Source: Fibrisoma montanum
Lineage (GTDB): Bacteria > Bacteroidota > Bacteroidia > Cytophagales > Spirosomataceae
Reading direction: 5' to 3'
Length of the DNA stretch: 64,000 nt
Assembly: GCF_003583365.1 (NCBI RefSeq)
Contig: NZ_QXED01000009.1
Location: forward strand, 62,001-126,000
How positions within the stretch are numbered: position 1 is the first letter of the stretch; every line of letters begins with the position of its first letter. This document shows positions 52,495 to 60,901 of this stretch, in pieces. Position numbers and translations under genes: made by a program. The notes beneath the pieces were generated by a model. The model made no database searches. It had not been told where the DNA came from and was given only the letters and a program-made list of their open reading frames with translations.

Positions 52495-53604
52495 TTAACG
52501 TCCAAACTGGTTTACTGCGTCGATTACGTGCTCTACGTCCGCGTCGGTCAGGCTGGGGTTAAGGGGCAGGCTAACCACCTCCCGGTGAAGCTGCTCCGAA
52601 ATTGGCAGTGATGCATTGGCGTACGCAGCATAAGCCCGCTGGCGATGGGGTGGAATGGGATAATGCACGTCTGTACCGATTTCCCGCTCGCGCAGATACG
52701 CCCGCAGCGCGTCCCGCCGAGACGTAGTTTGCCCATCGTCCGGAACGCGCACGACGAACAGATGCCAGGCATCGCTGTCGATCTGATCGGCGGGCGGCAA
52801 CAGAACCGTCGGTCCCAGCCCAGCCAGATACAGCCGCGCCAATGCCCGCCGTCGTTCATTATCGGCGGCCAGACTGGGTAATTTTACGGATAGAACAGCC
52901 GCCTGTACTTCGTCAAGGCGACTGTTGTGCCCGGCATAATCGTTCACGTAGCGCTGCGCTGAACCGTAGTTACGCCAGGCCCGGAGCCGGTCGGCCAGAC
53001 CGTCGTCGTTGGTTGTAATAGCGCCTGCATCGCCGATCGCCCCTAAGTTCTTGCTGGGGTAAAAGCTCCAGCCGGCCGCATGGCCAAGACAGCCGGCCGG
53101 TCGCCCTGCATACAGCGCACCGTGCGCCTGGGCGGCATCTTCCAGTACGTTCAGATTGTAGTACCGGGCCAGGTCCATGATCGGCGTCATGTCGCAGCAG
53201 CGGCCGTAAAGATGCACAGGCAGGATAGCCCGGGTTCGGGACGTAATAGCCGCTTCGATGCGGGTGGGGTCGAGCAGGTACGTTTGCGGATCCGGTTCTA
53301 CCCAGACCGGCGTCAGACCGGCGTGCGTAACACTCAGCACGGACGCAATGTAGGCGTTGGCCGGAACGATAACCTCGCTGCCGGCCGGAAAATCCCAGGC
53401 TTTCAGCACGAGCGTCAGCGCTTCCAGCCCATTGGCCACGCCAATGCAATGGCGGGTTCCGCAGTAGTGAGCAAACTGTTGTTCAAACGATTGAACCTCT
53501 TTCCCCAGAACGTACCAACCCGATTGAATCACTCGTTCGGTAGCGGCACTGATCCGGGCCTGATAGGGTTCGTTAATTCGTTTAAGGTCGAGAAAGGGAA
53601 TCAT
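52495..53604 (-). CDS. sugar aminotransferase, DegT/DnrJ family (FdtB/QdtB-like)
   Basis: A 369-residue PLP enzyme. The PLP lysine is Lys185 in [13 protein letters not shown], and Asp156 in [10 protein letters not shown] binds the ring nitrogen. The start [11 protein letters not shown] and total length match the 3-aminotransferases that make dTDP-3-amino-3,6-dideoxyhexoses. It overlaps the ketoisomerase gene by four bases (ATGA). Together the two give dTDP-3-amino sugar from the 4-keto-6-deoxy intermediate. Which isomer is made cannot be told. Confidence 0.92.
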   Translation of the reverse strand: MIPFLDLKRINEPYQARISAATERVIQSGWYVLGKEVQSFEQQFAHYCGTRHCIGVANGLEALTLVLKAWDFPAGSEVIVPANAYIASVLSVTHAGLTPVWVEPDPQTYLLDPTRIEAAITSRTRAILPVHLYGRCCDMTPIMDLARYYNLNVLEDAAQAHGALYAGRPAGCLGHAAGWSFYPSKNLGAIGDAGAITTNDDGLADRLRAWRNYGSAQRYVNDYAGHNSRLDEVQAAVLSVKLPSLAADNERRRALARLYLAGLGPTVLLPPADQIDSDAWHLFVVRVPDDGQTTSRRDALRAYLREREIGTDVHYPIPPHRQRAYAAYANASLPISEQLHREVVSLPLNPSLTDADVEHVIDAVNQFGR

Positions 53605-53993
53605 TCCGAAGCCGCCAGTACCCGGCTGTTCGGGTAAGGATCGTAGATATAATCGTTTTTATCGTACGGCTCGTTGGAGACAACCAGCAGAATAGCGTCC
53701 TCCGAAAACTCATCCATAATGTGCCAGTCTTCCGGTTCCAGCACCAGACACTGGCGGGGGTTTGTGAGTCGGTACGTCGCTTCTGACTGCCCGTTGTGAC
53801 TATAAACCCGGCAGCTACCCGACAGGCAGACCAGCGCGTTCCAAGCCCGATGGTGGCGGTGCCCCGCACGCGGACTTTGCCCAGCTTCGTAAATGTAAAA
53901 AACCCGTTGAATCGTACCGGGAATGATATTCTCAAACACGGTCAGGTTTCCTTTATCTGAAACGAAGGTTTTTAATTCGTGCAGTTGCGCCAT
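53601..53993 (-). CDS. dTDP-4-keto-6-deoxyhexose 3,4-ketoisomerase (FdtA/QdtA-like)
   Basis: A 130-residue cupin of the WxcM/FdtA type: '[29 protein letters not shown]' (quoted in part), with histidines in the barrel, and '[14 protein letters not shown]' near the end. It moves the keto group of dTDP-4-keto-6-deoxyglucose from C4 to C3, making the substrate of the aminotransferase encoded next. It is the first gene of the leftward block and overlaps the next by four bases, so both are translationally coupled. rmlA/rmlB are not in the window. Confidence 0.92.
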   Translation of the reverse strand: MAQLHELKTFVSDKGNLTVFENIIPGTIQRVFYIYEAGQSPRAGHRHHRAWNALVCLSGSCRVYSHNGQSEATYRLTNPRQCLVLEPEDWHIMDEFSEDAILLVVSNEPYDKNDYIYDPYPNSRVLAASE

Positions 53994-54216
53994 CGAACGT
54001 TGTAATAAGTTTATTTAGTGGGACTAATCCACGCTTACAGCGGGGCCAAAGATAAGTAGAAACACGCAATAAACACCTGAAAAGCTCTATGATAACATGT
54101 CACTATGATGCCCTTTTCTGCTACCTATTGCAACACATCACATTAAAAACCCATTAAATATAGATGAGAGAACCGTTTCTATTATTCACTATTGACATGC
54201 TTTTGTTTCAAATCCT

Positions 54217-54852
54217 ATGTTAAAAAATAAATTCTTTTTGACCGGCCTATTTCTGCTGGTGCTTATTGTGCTGTATTACAGCTTTTTCGATGGAGGTAAC
54301 CTAACCTCCGGTGGGGGTGTCGATGAGGTGATCGAGCCCGAAACGTACCGTCAGCAGATTGATGCGGAGCGCAAGCGAAAAGATGAGTTTTTTCGCACCA
54401 GTGAGCAATCGCCGATTACGGACAAAGACGCCTTCAAAGGACTTCGGTATTTTGCACCGGACCCCGACTACCGGATACCGGCTCGGCTCGAACCCTTCGC
54501 CGACAAAACGCAGAAACTGGTCATCCGTATGACCGACGGCAGTGAGGAAGTATACGATAAATTTGCTCACGCCGTATTCAGCCTCAACGGCGAAACCCAC
54601 CGACTGCTGATCGTCAAGCAGGGCGAAACGTACGCGATTCAGTTCCGCGACGCCACCTCCGGCCAGGAAACCTACGGCGGTGGGCGCTACATTGAACTCA
54701 ACCCCGACGACGTAACCGACAACCGCGTAACCCTGGATTTCAACGCGGCTTACAACCCTTACTGCGCCTACAACCCTACGTTCGCCTGTCCACTCCCCCC
54801 CGCCGAAAACAAGTTACCCATCGCCATAAAAGCCGGAGAGCGGTATCATTGA
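54217..54852 (+). CDS. DUF1684 membrane-anchored protein
   Basis: A 211-residue protein with one N-terminal helix (FFLTGLFLLVLIVLYYSFF). The DUF1684 core is clear: 'FRTSEQSPITDKDAFKGLRYF' (in part), 'GGGRYIELNPDD', and 'DFNAAYNPYCAYNPTFACPLP' (in part) followed by 'ENKLPIAIKAGE'. The conserved cysteines and tyrosines suggest a folded extracytoplasmic domain. The role is unknown. The upstream gap 53994-54216 is AT-rich and contains TGCTTTTG, one base off a -7 box. Confidence 0.92.
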   Translation: MLKNKFFLTGLFLLVLIVLYYSFFDGGNLTSGGGVDEVIEPETYRQQIDAERKRKDEFFRTSEQSPITDKDAFKGLRYFAPDPDYRIPARLEPFADKTQKLVIRMTDGSEEVYDKFAHAVFSLNGETHRLLIVKQGETYAIQFRDATSGQETYGGGRYIELNPDDVTDNRVTLDFNAAYNPYCAYNPTFACPLPPAENKLPIAIKAGERYH

Positions 54853-55036
54853 AAAGGGGAGAAAGGAGGAGAGGAAGGAAAGGAGGAAGGGGAGGAGAAG
54901 ATGAAGGCGATACAGGGATTCAATAATGAACCCTGTCATTCCCTTCCTCCCCTTCCTCCCCTTCCTCCTTTCTTCCCTTCCTCCCCTTCCTCCTCTCCTC
55001 CCCCTTTCCTCCCTTCTCCCTTTTCTCCTTTCTTCC
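54851..55036. repeat. purine-arm/pyrimidine-arm inverted tract, copy 3
   Basis: Positions 54851-54900 are nearly all purine; 54941-55036 nearly all pyrimidine. The spacer holds a small inner hairpin (ACAGGG with CCCTGT). This is the longest of the three tracts. An open frame through it would add a proline/serine-rich run to PheT but is not real. Confidence 0.88.
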
Positions 55037-55044
55037 TACCTTTG
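55037..55044 (+). promoter_or_regulatory. candidate -7 element of pheT
   Basis: TACCTTTG matches TAnnTTTG exactly, 25 bases before the ATG at 55069. It follows the pyrimidine tract directly, so the -33 region lies inside the tract and lacks a TTG. Confidence 0.5.
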
Positions 55045-55068
55045 CCTTTATTTTCGAATTGCCGCCGT

Positions 55069-57513
55069 ATGGAAGTTTCTTATAAGTGGTTACAGGAGTA
55101 CATTGAGTTGCCCGAATCGCCCGAAGAAGTGGGAAAACGCCTGACGGGCACGGGGCTGGAAGTAGAAGGCATTGAAAAAATAGAAGCAATACCCGGCGGC
55201 CTGGAGGGAGTTGTGCTTGGCGAAGTGCTGACGTGTGAAAAACACCCCGACGCCGATAAGCTAAGCATCACGACGGTCGACGTAGGTGGTGAACAACCCC
55301 TCAACATCGTTTGCGGAGCACCCAACGTAGCGACCGGACAAAAAGTAGTCGTTGCGCTGGTCGGAGCAACCCTTCACCCGACAAACGCCGAGCCGTTTCA
55401 GATCAAGAAAGCCAAGATTCGGGGGGCGGCCTCGGAGGGGATGATCTGCGCCGAAGACGAAATCGGCCTGGGTACGTCCCACGCCGGCATTATGGTGCTC
55501 ACTACCGACATGCCGAACGGGACACCCGCAGCCCGTTACTTCAACCTCGAAGCGGATTACCAGATCGCCATCGGCCTGACACCGAACCGTATCGATGCGG
55601 CTTCGCACCTGGGCGTAGCCCGCGACCTGAAAGCAGCCCTCAACCGGCCCCTGCGCTGGCCGTCGGTGGATGCCTTTGCCGTTCAGAACCACGACCTGAC
55701 GATCGACGTTCGGGTGGAGGCCCCGGAAGCCTGCCCACGTTACACCGGCCTGACCATCACCGGCCTGGCCGTTGGCGAATCGCCGGACTGGCTGAAGCAA
55801 CGCCTGCTGAGCATCGGCCTGAATCCGATCAACAACGTAGTCGACGTAACCAATTTCGTCTGCCACGATCTCGGTCAGCCGCTGCACGCCTTCGACGCCG
55901 ACAAGATTACGGGTGGGCAGGTTGTGGTTAAGACCCTTCCCGAAGGTACGCCGTTCGTCACCCTCGACGGTATTGAGCGGAAGCTCACGGCCACTGACCT
56001 GATGATCTGCAACGGTGCCACGGATCCGGCCGAAGCCGCCATGTGCATCGCCGGCGTGTTCGGAGGCCAGACCTCAGGGGTAACGGCTTCAACCACCCGC
56101 ATTTTTCTGGAATCGGCGTATTTCTCGCCGACCTCCGTCCGTAAAACAGCGCAGCACCACGGTCTCAAAACCGACGCATCGTTCCGGTTCGAGCGGGGTA
56201 CGGATCCCAATATGCCGGTCTTTGCCCTCAAACGGGCGGCCTTGCTGATTCAGGAAGTTGCCGGCGGCACCATCAGTTCCGACGTTACCGACCTGTATCC
56301 GGAGCCCATCGAGCCCTTTCGCGTACCGGTGCGTTACCGCAACGTTGATCGGCTGATTGGTATCCGAATCGACCGCAGCGAAATCCACCGCATTCTCGAA
56401 GCACTTGACATCCAGGCGGACGACCGCACCGACGAGGGCTTCGTGGCTATAGTTCCCCCCTACCGCGTTGACGTAACCCGTGAAGCCGACGTAACCGAAG
56501 AGATTCTGCGCATCTACGGTCTGGATAACGTACCGCTGTCGGACCACCTGGGCGCCGATTCGCTGTCGGAGTTTCCGGCCACCGACCCCAACCAGTTGCA
56601 GAGTCGGGTCGGGCAGGCATTGGCGGCTAGTGGTTTCTTTGAAATCCTGACCCTGTCGCTCACCCGTCCGTCCTACCACGACGCCATTCGGCAAACGCTG
56701 CCGGGTGCCGACGTAACGCTGCTCAATCCGCTGAGCGAAGACCTGTCGGTCATGCGGCAGACGCTGCTGTTTCAGGCCCTCGAAACGCTGGTATACAACA
56801 GCAACCGCCGGCAGAAAGACCTGAAAGTGTTTGAGTTCGGCAAGGTGTATTACAAAGCCGACAGCGACAACGGCACGGGTAAGTACGTCGAGAAAATGCG
56901 GCTGAGCCTGGCCATGACGGGCAATCAGCAGGCCGAAAGCTGGCTGGCCAAAGGGCAGCCCGTTGCGTTTCATGATCTGGCCACGGCCGTTCAGCGCGTA
57001 CTGAATCTGTTCCGTATCCGGGCGTTTGAGACCCAGCCCGCCGATGCTACGTTGTATCAGTACGGGCTGACTTACGTAGTCAACAAAAAGCCCCTGGTCA
57101 GTGTGGGGCTGGTGCAGCCGAAGCTGACCCGCCTGGTTGATCTGAAACAGCCGGTCTTTTACGCTGATTTCGACTGGGACGCCCTGCTGAAGCAATACAG
57201 TGCCAAAGCCCGCTACGAAGAAGTACCGCGGTTCCCCGAAGTCCGGCGCGACCTCTCGCTGGTGCTGGATCAGGCCGTTACGTTCGAACAGATCAGCCGG
57301 CTGGCGCACCAGACCGAGCGGAAACTCCTGCGGACGGTCAATGTGTTTGATGTATACGAAGGGGAAAACTTGGGTACCGGCAAGAAGTCGTACTCCGTAA
57401 GCTTTACGCTGCAGGACCCCGCCCAGACGCTCACCGACGCGGCCATCGACAAAACGATGCAGCGGCTGATGACCACCTTCGAAAAAGACCTGGGTGCCGT
57501 AATTCGTAAATAA
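55069..57513 (+). CDS. pheT: phenylalanine--tRNA ligase, beta subunit
   Basis: Start at ATG 55069 (MEVSYKWLQEYI); the open frame further up is repeat DNA. The 814-residue product has the expected domains: an N-terminal EMAP/tRNA-binding domain (about 40-150, 'CEKHPDADKLSITTVDVG'), B3/B4 editing domains ('CPRYTGLTI', 'NPINNVVDVTNFV'), a B5 domain, the catalytic-like core, and the C-terminal ferredoxin-like anticodon-binding domain ('FPEVRRDLSLVLD'). It forms an alpha2-beta2 enzyme with PheS, encoded elsewhere. It is followed by the cell-division genes. Confidence 0.97.
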   Translation: MEVSYKWLQEYIELPESPEEVGKRLTGTGLEVEGIEKIEAIPGGLEGVVLGEVLTCEKHPDADKLSITTVDVGGEQPLNIVCGAPNVATGQKVVVALVGATLHPTNAEPFQIKKAKIRGAASEGMICAEDEIGLGTSHAGIMVLTTDMPNGTPAARYFNLEADYQIAIGLTPNRIDAASHLGVARDLKAALNRPLRWPSVDAFAVQNHDLTIDVRVEAPEACPRYTGLTITGLAVGESPDWLKQRLLSIGLNPINNVVDVTNFVCHDLGQPLHAFDADKITGGQVVVKTLPEGTPFVTLDGIERKLTATDLMICNGATDPAEAAMCIAGVFGGQTSGVTASTTRIFLESAYFSPTSVRKTAQHHGLKTDASFRFERGTDPNMPVFALKRAALLIQEVAGGTISSDVTDLYPEPIEPFRVPVRYRNVDRLIGIRIDRSEIHRILEALDIQADDRTDEGFVAIVPPYRVDVTREADVTEEILRIYGLDNVPLSDHLGADSLSEFPATDPNQLQSRVGQALAASGFFEILTLSLTRPSYHDAIRQTLPGADVTLLNPLSEDLSVMRQTLLFQALETLVYNSNRRQKDLKVFEFGKVYYKADSDNGTGKYVEKMRLSLAMTGNQQAESWLAKGQPVAFHDLATAVQRVLNLFRIRAFETQPADATLYQYGLTYVVNKKPLVSVGLVQPKLTRLVDLKQPVFYADFDWDALLKQYSAKARYEEVPRFPEVRRDLSLVLDQAVTFEQISRLAHQTERKLLRTVNVFDVYEGENLGTGKKSYSVSFTLQDPAQTLTDAAIDKTMQRLMTTFEKDLGAVIRK

Positions 57514-57514
57514 T

Positions 57515-57589
57515 TGAATGATTGAGTTGTTGAACGACTGAATTAATTGCTGTCCAACCAATTCAATCAGTCAACAACTCAATCATTCA
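57515..57589. terminator. 30-bp inverted repeat between pheT and the coiled-coil gene
   Basis: Arms 57515-57544 and 57560-57589 match at 27 of 30 bases, the outer 19 perfectly, with a 15-base loop. It starts one base after the pheT stop. The next gene starts 11 bases after it. Confidence 0.65.
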
Positions 57590-57600
57590 CTCAGTCAACT

Positions 57601-57939
57601 ATGGTCAGCGAACATCAGATCATCGCCGTCATTGAGCAGCTCGAACGAAAAATCGGGTTGCTTAAGGGCGTTTGTGAAGATGCCAAACGCCGGGTGGAGT
57701 TCCTTGAAGGCGAAAATAAACGCCTGCGCGACGATCTGAAGAAACAGGAAGACCTCGCGAAGCGTTTGCACAAAAATCAGGCTAATTCCGATAAACCCTT
57801 TCCGAAGTCAAAAGAAATTGGTAAGATTGTAAGCAACAATCTGTCAGCAACAGATACAAGTACCGAACTAAAACAACAACTCGACGAGTATATCCGGGAA
57901 ATTGAACGGTGTATTGCTCATTTGAGTAGTTTGTCATAA
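57601..57939 (+). CDS. ZapB-like coiled-coil protein
   Basis: A 112-residue protein starting MVSEHQIIAVIEQLE. Residues 1-70 form a strong heptad coiled coil ('ERKIGLLKGVCEDAKRRVEF', 'LEGENKRLRDDLKKQEDLAK'), then a polar hinge and a second helix ending 'YIREIERCIAHLSSL'. In this phylum a coiled-coil gene of this size usually stands just before zapA and is thought to work with it at the division ring; the ZapB name is by analogy. It is 19 bases from zapA. Confidence 0.8.
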   Translation: MVSEHQIIAVIEQLERKIGLLKGVCEDAKRRVEFLEGENKRLRDDLKKQEDLAKRLHKNQANSDKPFPKSKEIGKIVSNNLSATDTSTELKQQLDEYIREIERCIAHLSSLS

Positions 57940-57958
57940 ACCAGAATTGGGCCGGTGT

Positions 57959-58285
57959 ATGGACGCCCCGCGTCGATTCGCCGAACTGACCGCAGCGATG
58001 GAAGAGCTATCTATTCGCCTTAAAATTGCCGACCGGGAGTACGGGATAAAAGCCGAACCTGACAACGAAACGCTGGTACGCGATGCCGGCCGCCTGCTTC
58101 AGGAGGAGCTGAAAAGATACCGTGACATGGGTGTCCGCGACACGCAGGACGCGCTGGCAATGCTGGCCTTCGATTGCCTGGTAACGAAGCTGCGGAGCGA
58201 TCAGCAAATACAGCGCTTACAACGAATGGTATTTGACAAAATTACTCAATTGGATCAGATCGTTACGCCCGTGATTACCACGTAA
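57959..58285 (+). CDS. zapA: cell division protein ZapA
   Basis: Start at ATG 57959 (MDAPRRFAELTA). The 108-residue product has the ZapA plan: an N-terminal beta-alpha head ('LSIRLKIADREYGIKAEPD', with 'ETLVRDAGRLLQEELKRY') and a long C-terminal helix ('LVTKLRSDQQIQRLQRMVFD') for dimer and tetramer formation. ZapA links FtsZ filaments. It is in a rightward run with the coiled-coil gene, followed by a 193-base gap and rny. Confidence 0.85.
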   Translation: MDAPRRFAELTAAMEELSIRLKIADREYGIKAEPDNETLVRDAGRLLQEELKRYRDMGVRDTQDALAMLAFDCLVTKLRSDQQIQRLQRMVFDKITQLDQIVTPVITT

Positions 58286-58318
58286 GTGAGATCCGTGTTT
58301 TTAAGCGCCGGAAGACGA

Positions 58319-58472
58319 ATATAGTTTTGATTGAGTTAACGACTGTTGATTGTCTTAAAAACAAGTACTTACAGGCTTAACATCCGCTGGTTAGGCTGTT
58401 GAGTGAGTTTTATGTTTGGGACGCTGTATCGCGGCAGGTTGAGCTGGTTATTTGTTCAACCCAAACGATATA
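58319..58472 (+). ncRNA. candidate structured RNA (6S-like position) between zapA and rny
   Basis: The 193-base gap between zapA and rny is larger than other gaps in this run. Bases 58319-58333 can pair with 58458-58472 (12 of 15 positions), and an inner hairpin forms from GCTTAAC (58375-58381) and GTTAGGC (58389-58395). A further pair is GTTTGGG with CCCAAAC. A long closing stem around a mostly helical interior is the plan of 6S RNA, and in enterobacteria ssrS also follows zapA. This is a candidate only; it could be a leader of rny. Confidence 0.35.
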
Positions 58473-58478
58473 AGTACC

Positions 58479-60071
58479 ATGAATACATCGAGCTGGCTGA
58501 TGCTCTTTCTTGACAATGTTGTCATGCTGGGCATCGGCATTTACGTCGGCAGGAAACTGCTGTATAAAGTGTTCAGTAAACGCGAGCAGGAAGCGGAAGA
58601 ACGCGCTGCCAATATCCTGAAAAACGCGGAACTGCAGGCCGAAACCCTCAAGAAAGACCGGATGCTGGAGGCCAAGGAGAAGTACCTGAAATTAAAAGCT
58701 GAATTCGAAGAAACGACCAATCAGAAAAAGAATTTACTCCTCCAGAACGAAGGTAAGCTTAAGCAGCGTGAGCAGCAGCTAAACCAGCAGGCCGAGCAGC
58801 AAAAGCGCCGGGAAACCGAACTTGACCAGCAGAAACACGCGCTGGCTCAGCAGCAGGACGCCCTCAATAAACGCAAAGAAGAAGTGGAACGCCGTCGGCA
58901 GGAAGCCGAGCAGATGCGGGCGCAGCAGGTCGAGCAACTCGAACGGATCGCCAATCTGTCGGCTGAGCAGGCCCGTGACCAACTCGTCGAAACCCTCAAG
59001 GCCGAAGCCGATTCGCGGGCGTCGTCGTACGTCAAGAACGTTATCGAAGAAGCCAAACTGACGGCTACCAAAGAAGCCAAAAAGGTGGTCATTGAAACCA
59101 TTCAGCGGACCGCCACCGAACACGCCATCGAAAACTGCGTGTCCGTATTCAACATTGAATCCGACGACGTAAAAGGTAAAGTGATCGGTCGGGAGGGCCG
59201 TAACATCCGGGCCCTCGAAGCGGCCACGGGCGTTGAAATTATCGTTGACGATACACCCGAAGCCATCATCATCTCCGGTTTTGATCCGGTTCGGCGCGAG
59301 ATCGCCCGGTTGTCGCTGCACCGCCTGGTTCAGGACGGTCGTATTCACCCCGCCCGGATTGAAGAAGTGGTGGCCAAAACCCGAAAAAACATTGAAGACG
59401 AGATCGTTGAAATCGGCGAACGGACCGTTATCGACCTTGGCATTCACGGCCTGCACCCCGAGCTGATCAAGATGGTGGGACGGATGCGTTTCCGGTCGAG
59501 CTACGGCCAGAACCTGCTCCAGCACTCCCGCGAAGTAGCGAAACTCTCGGCTACGATGGCCGCCGAACTGGGACTGAATGCCAAGCTGGCCAAACGCGCC
59601 GGTCTGCTGCACGACATCGGTAAGGTGTGGCCGGAAGAAGCCGAACTGCCCCACGCCATTCTGGGCATGGAACTGGCCAAAAAATACAAGGAGAACGCCG
59701 AAGTTGTCAACGCCATTGGCGCGCACCACGACGAGATTGAAATGACCAGCATGATTTCGCCCATCGTCCAGGTTTGCGATGCGGTGTCCGGCTCACGGCC
59801 GGGTGCCCGCCGGGAGATGATGGAGTCGTACATCAAGCGGCTGAAAGAACTGGAAGAACTGGCAACCAACTTCTCAGGTGTGACGAAATGTTACGCCATT
59901 CAGGCGGGCCGGGAGCTGCGGGTTATGGTCGATGCCGATCACGTAACCGACGACCGGGCCAGTGCGCTGTCGTTTGAAATCTCGCAGAAAATCGAAAAAG
60001 AGATGCAGTACCCCGGTCAGATCAAAGTGACCGTGATTCGGGAGATGCGCTCCGTTGCCTACGCGAAGTAG
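58479..60071 (+). CDS. rny: ribonuclease Y
   Basis: Start at ATG 58479 ([10 protein letters not shown]). The 530-residue product has an N-terminal membrane helix (about 5-25), a long coiled coil (30-195, rich in Glu, Gln and Lys), a KH domain ('[21 protein letters not shown]', in part) and an HD domain ('[12 protein letters not shown]', 'GAHHDEIEM') with the metal-binding His-Asp pair. It cuts single-stranded mRNA at the membrane and starts mRNA decay. It is directly downstream of the zapA gap and followed by a long inverted repeat. Confidence 0.96.
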   Translation: MNTSSWLMLFLDNVVMLGIGIYVGRKLLYKVFSKREQEAEERAANILKNAELQAETLKKDRMLEAKEKYLKLKAEFEETTNQKKNLLLQNEGKLKQREQQLNQQAEQQKRRETELDQQKHALAQQQDALNKRKEEVERRRQEAEQMRAQQVEQLERIANLSAEQARDQLVETLKAEADSRASSYVKNVIEEAKLTATKEAKKVVIETIQRTATEHAIENCVSVFNIESDDVKGKVIGREGRNIRALEAATGVEIIVDDTPEAIIISGFDPVRREIARLSLHRLVQDGRIHPARIEEVVAKTRKNIEDEIVEIGERTVIDLGIHGLHPELIKMVGRMRFRSSYGQNLLQHSREVAKLSATMAAELGLNAKLAKRAGLLHDIGKVWPEEAELPHAILGMELAKKYKENAEVVNAIGAHHDEIEMTSMISPIVQVCDAVSGSRPGARREMMESYIKRLKELEELATNFSGVTKCYAIQAGRELRVMVDADHVTDDRASALSFEISQKIEKEMQYPGQIKVTVIREMRSVAYAK

Positions 60072-60085
60072 ACGGTTTTTTTGGC

Positions 60086-60165
60086 AAACGCAGAGGAAAC
60101 AGAGACTGCATGAGACACAGAGTTTATCTCTGCGCGCTCTACGGACCTCTGTTTTCTCTGCGTTT
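60086..60165. repeat. long inverted repeat between rny and the DUF4230 gene
   Basis: Arms 60086-60104 and 60147-60165 match over 19 bases with one mismatch (AAACGCAGAGGAAACAGAG), with a 42-base loop. It is one of the long-hairpin class. Confidence 0.65.
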
Positions 60166-60205
60166 CTGGTTACAACAAACCCACCCTAAACCGGTTAAGT
60201 GGACT

Positions 60206-60856
60206 ATGGATTTTCTGACTACTGTGCTTTTGCTGATCGTTGGCGGAGGGGCTGGTGTTGCGTTGTCGAATGCCCTGCGAAAACGATCGGGGGTTACCGA
60301 CGTTCGGCGGGAGTCGACCCTGCTGCTCGAACGCATTGAAAAGGTATTTAAGGTGGTGATGGCCGAGGGTTATTTTTCGGAGATTTACAACTATCAGGAC
60401 CAGAAAAAGATCCTGTATCTGTTCAACGACCCCAAGAAAGCCATGATCATTGCCCGGTCTAAAGTACTGGTTGGGTTTGACTTCGCGAAAGTACGCTTTC
60501 GGCAGCCGGAGAACGGCGAAAAAAAGCTGCTTATCGAGTCCTTTCCGGCACCGGAAGTGCTGTCCATCGACACGGATTATAAGTTCTACGACATCCAGGC
60601 GGGTATTTTGAACCACTTCCACGGCGAAGATTACACCCGGCTTCTGGACGAAGCGAAGCAGGCTATGAACGAACGGGCCATGCAGAGTGATCTGCCCAAA
60701 ATTGCCAATAACCAGATTCAGTACATGATGTACCAACTGGCCAGTTCGATGGGCTGGCAGCTTCAGCTTCCCGAAGCGGAGCAGCAACAACTGGAAGCCC
60801 TGAAAGCACAGGCTGAGCAGCCCATCACGGTACCAAAGCAACTATCGGTCGGCTAA
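60206..60856 (+). CDS. DUF4230 membrane-anchored protein
   Basis: Start at ATG 60206 (MDFLTTVLLL). The frame further up lies in the inverted repeat. The 216-residue product has a single N-terminal helix (LLLIVGGGAGVALSNAL), then a DUF4230 core: 'LLLERIEKVFKVVMAEGYFSEI' (in part), 'AMIIARSKVLVGFDFAKV', 'YKFYDIQAGILNHF'. The domain should face the cytosol or periplasm depending on topology. No function is known. It follows rny by 134 bases. Confidence 0.88.
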   Translation: MDFLTTVLLLIVGGGAGVALSNALRKRSGVTDVRRESTLLLERIEKVFKVVMAEGYFSEIYNYQDQKKILYLFNDPKKAMIIARSKVLVGFDFAKVRFRQPENGEKKLLIESFPAPEVLSIDTDYKFYDIQAGILNHFHGEDYTRLLDEAKQAMNERAMQSDLPKIANNQIQYMMYQLASSMGWQLQLPEAEQQQLEALKAQAEQPITVPKQLSVG

Positions 60857-60901
60857 TTGCTGTCTGCACAATGAACCCCAACTCATATTGGTTTACGTGG
60901 C

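Noticed and set aside
54901..55068. N-terminal extension of PheT rich in Pro, Ser and Phe
   Set aside because: It is encoded by the pyrimidine tract. The family start MEVSYKWL and a promoter box upstream place the real start at 55069.
56089..57561. A 490-codon open frame opposite pheT
   Set aside because: It is the longest antisense frame in the window, but it lies wholly against a conserved tRNA synthetase and reads as low-information sequence.
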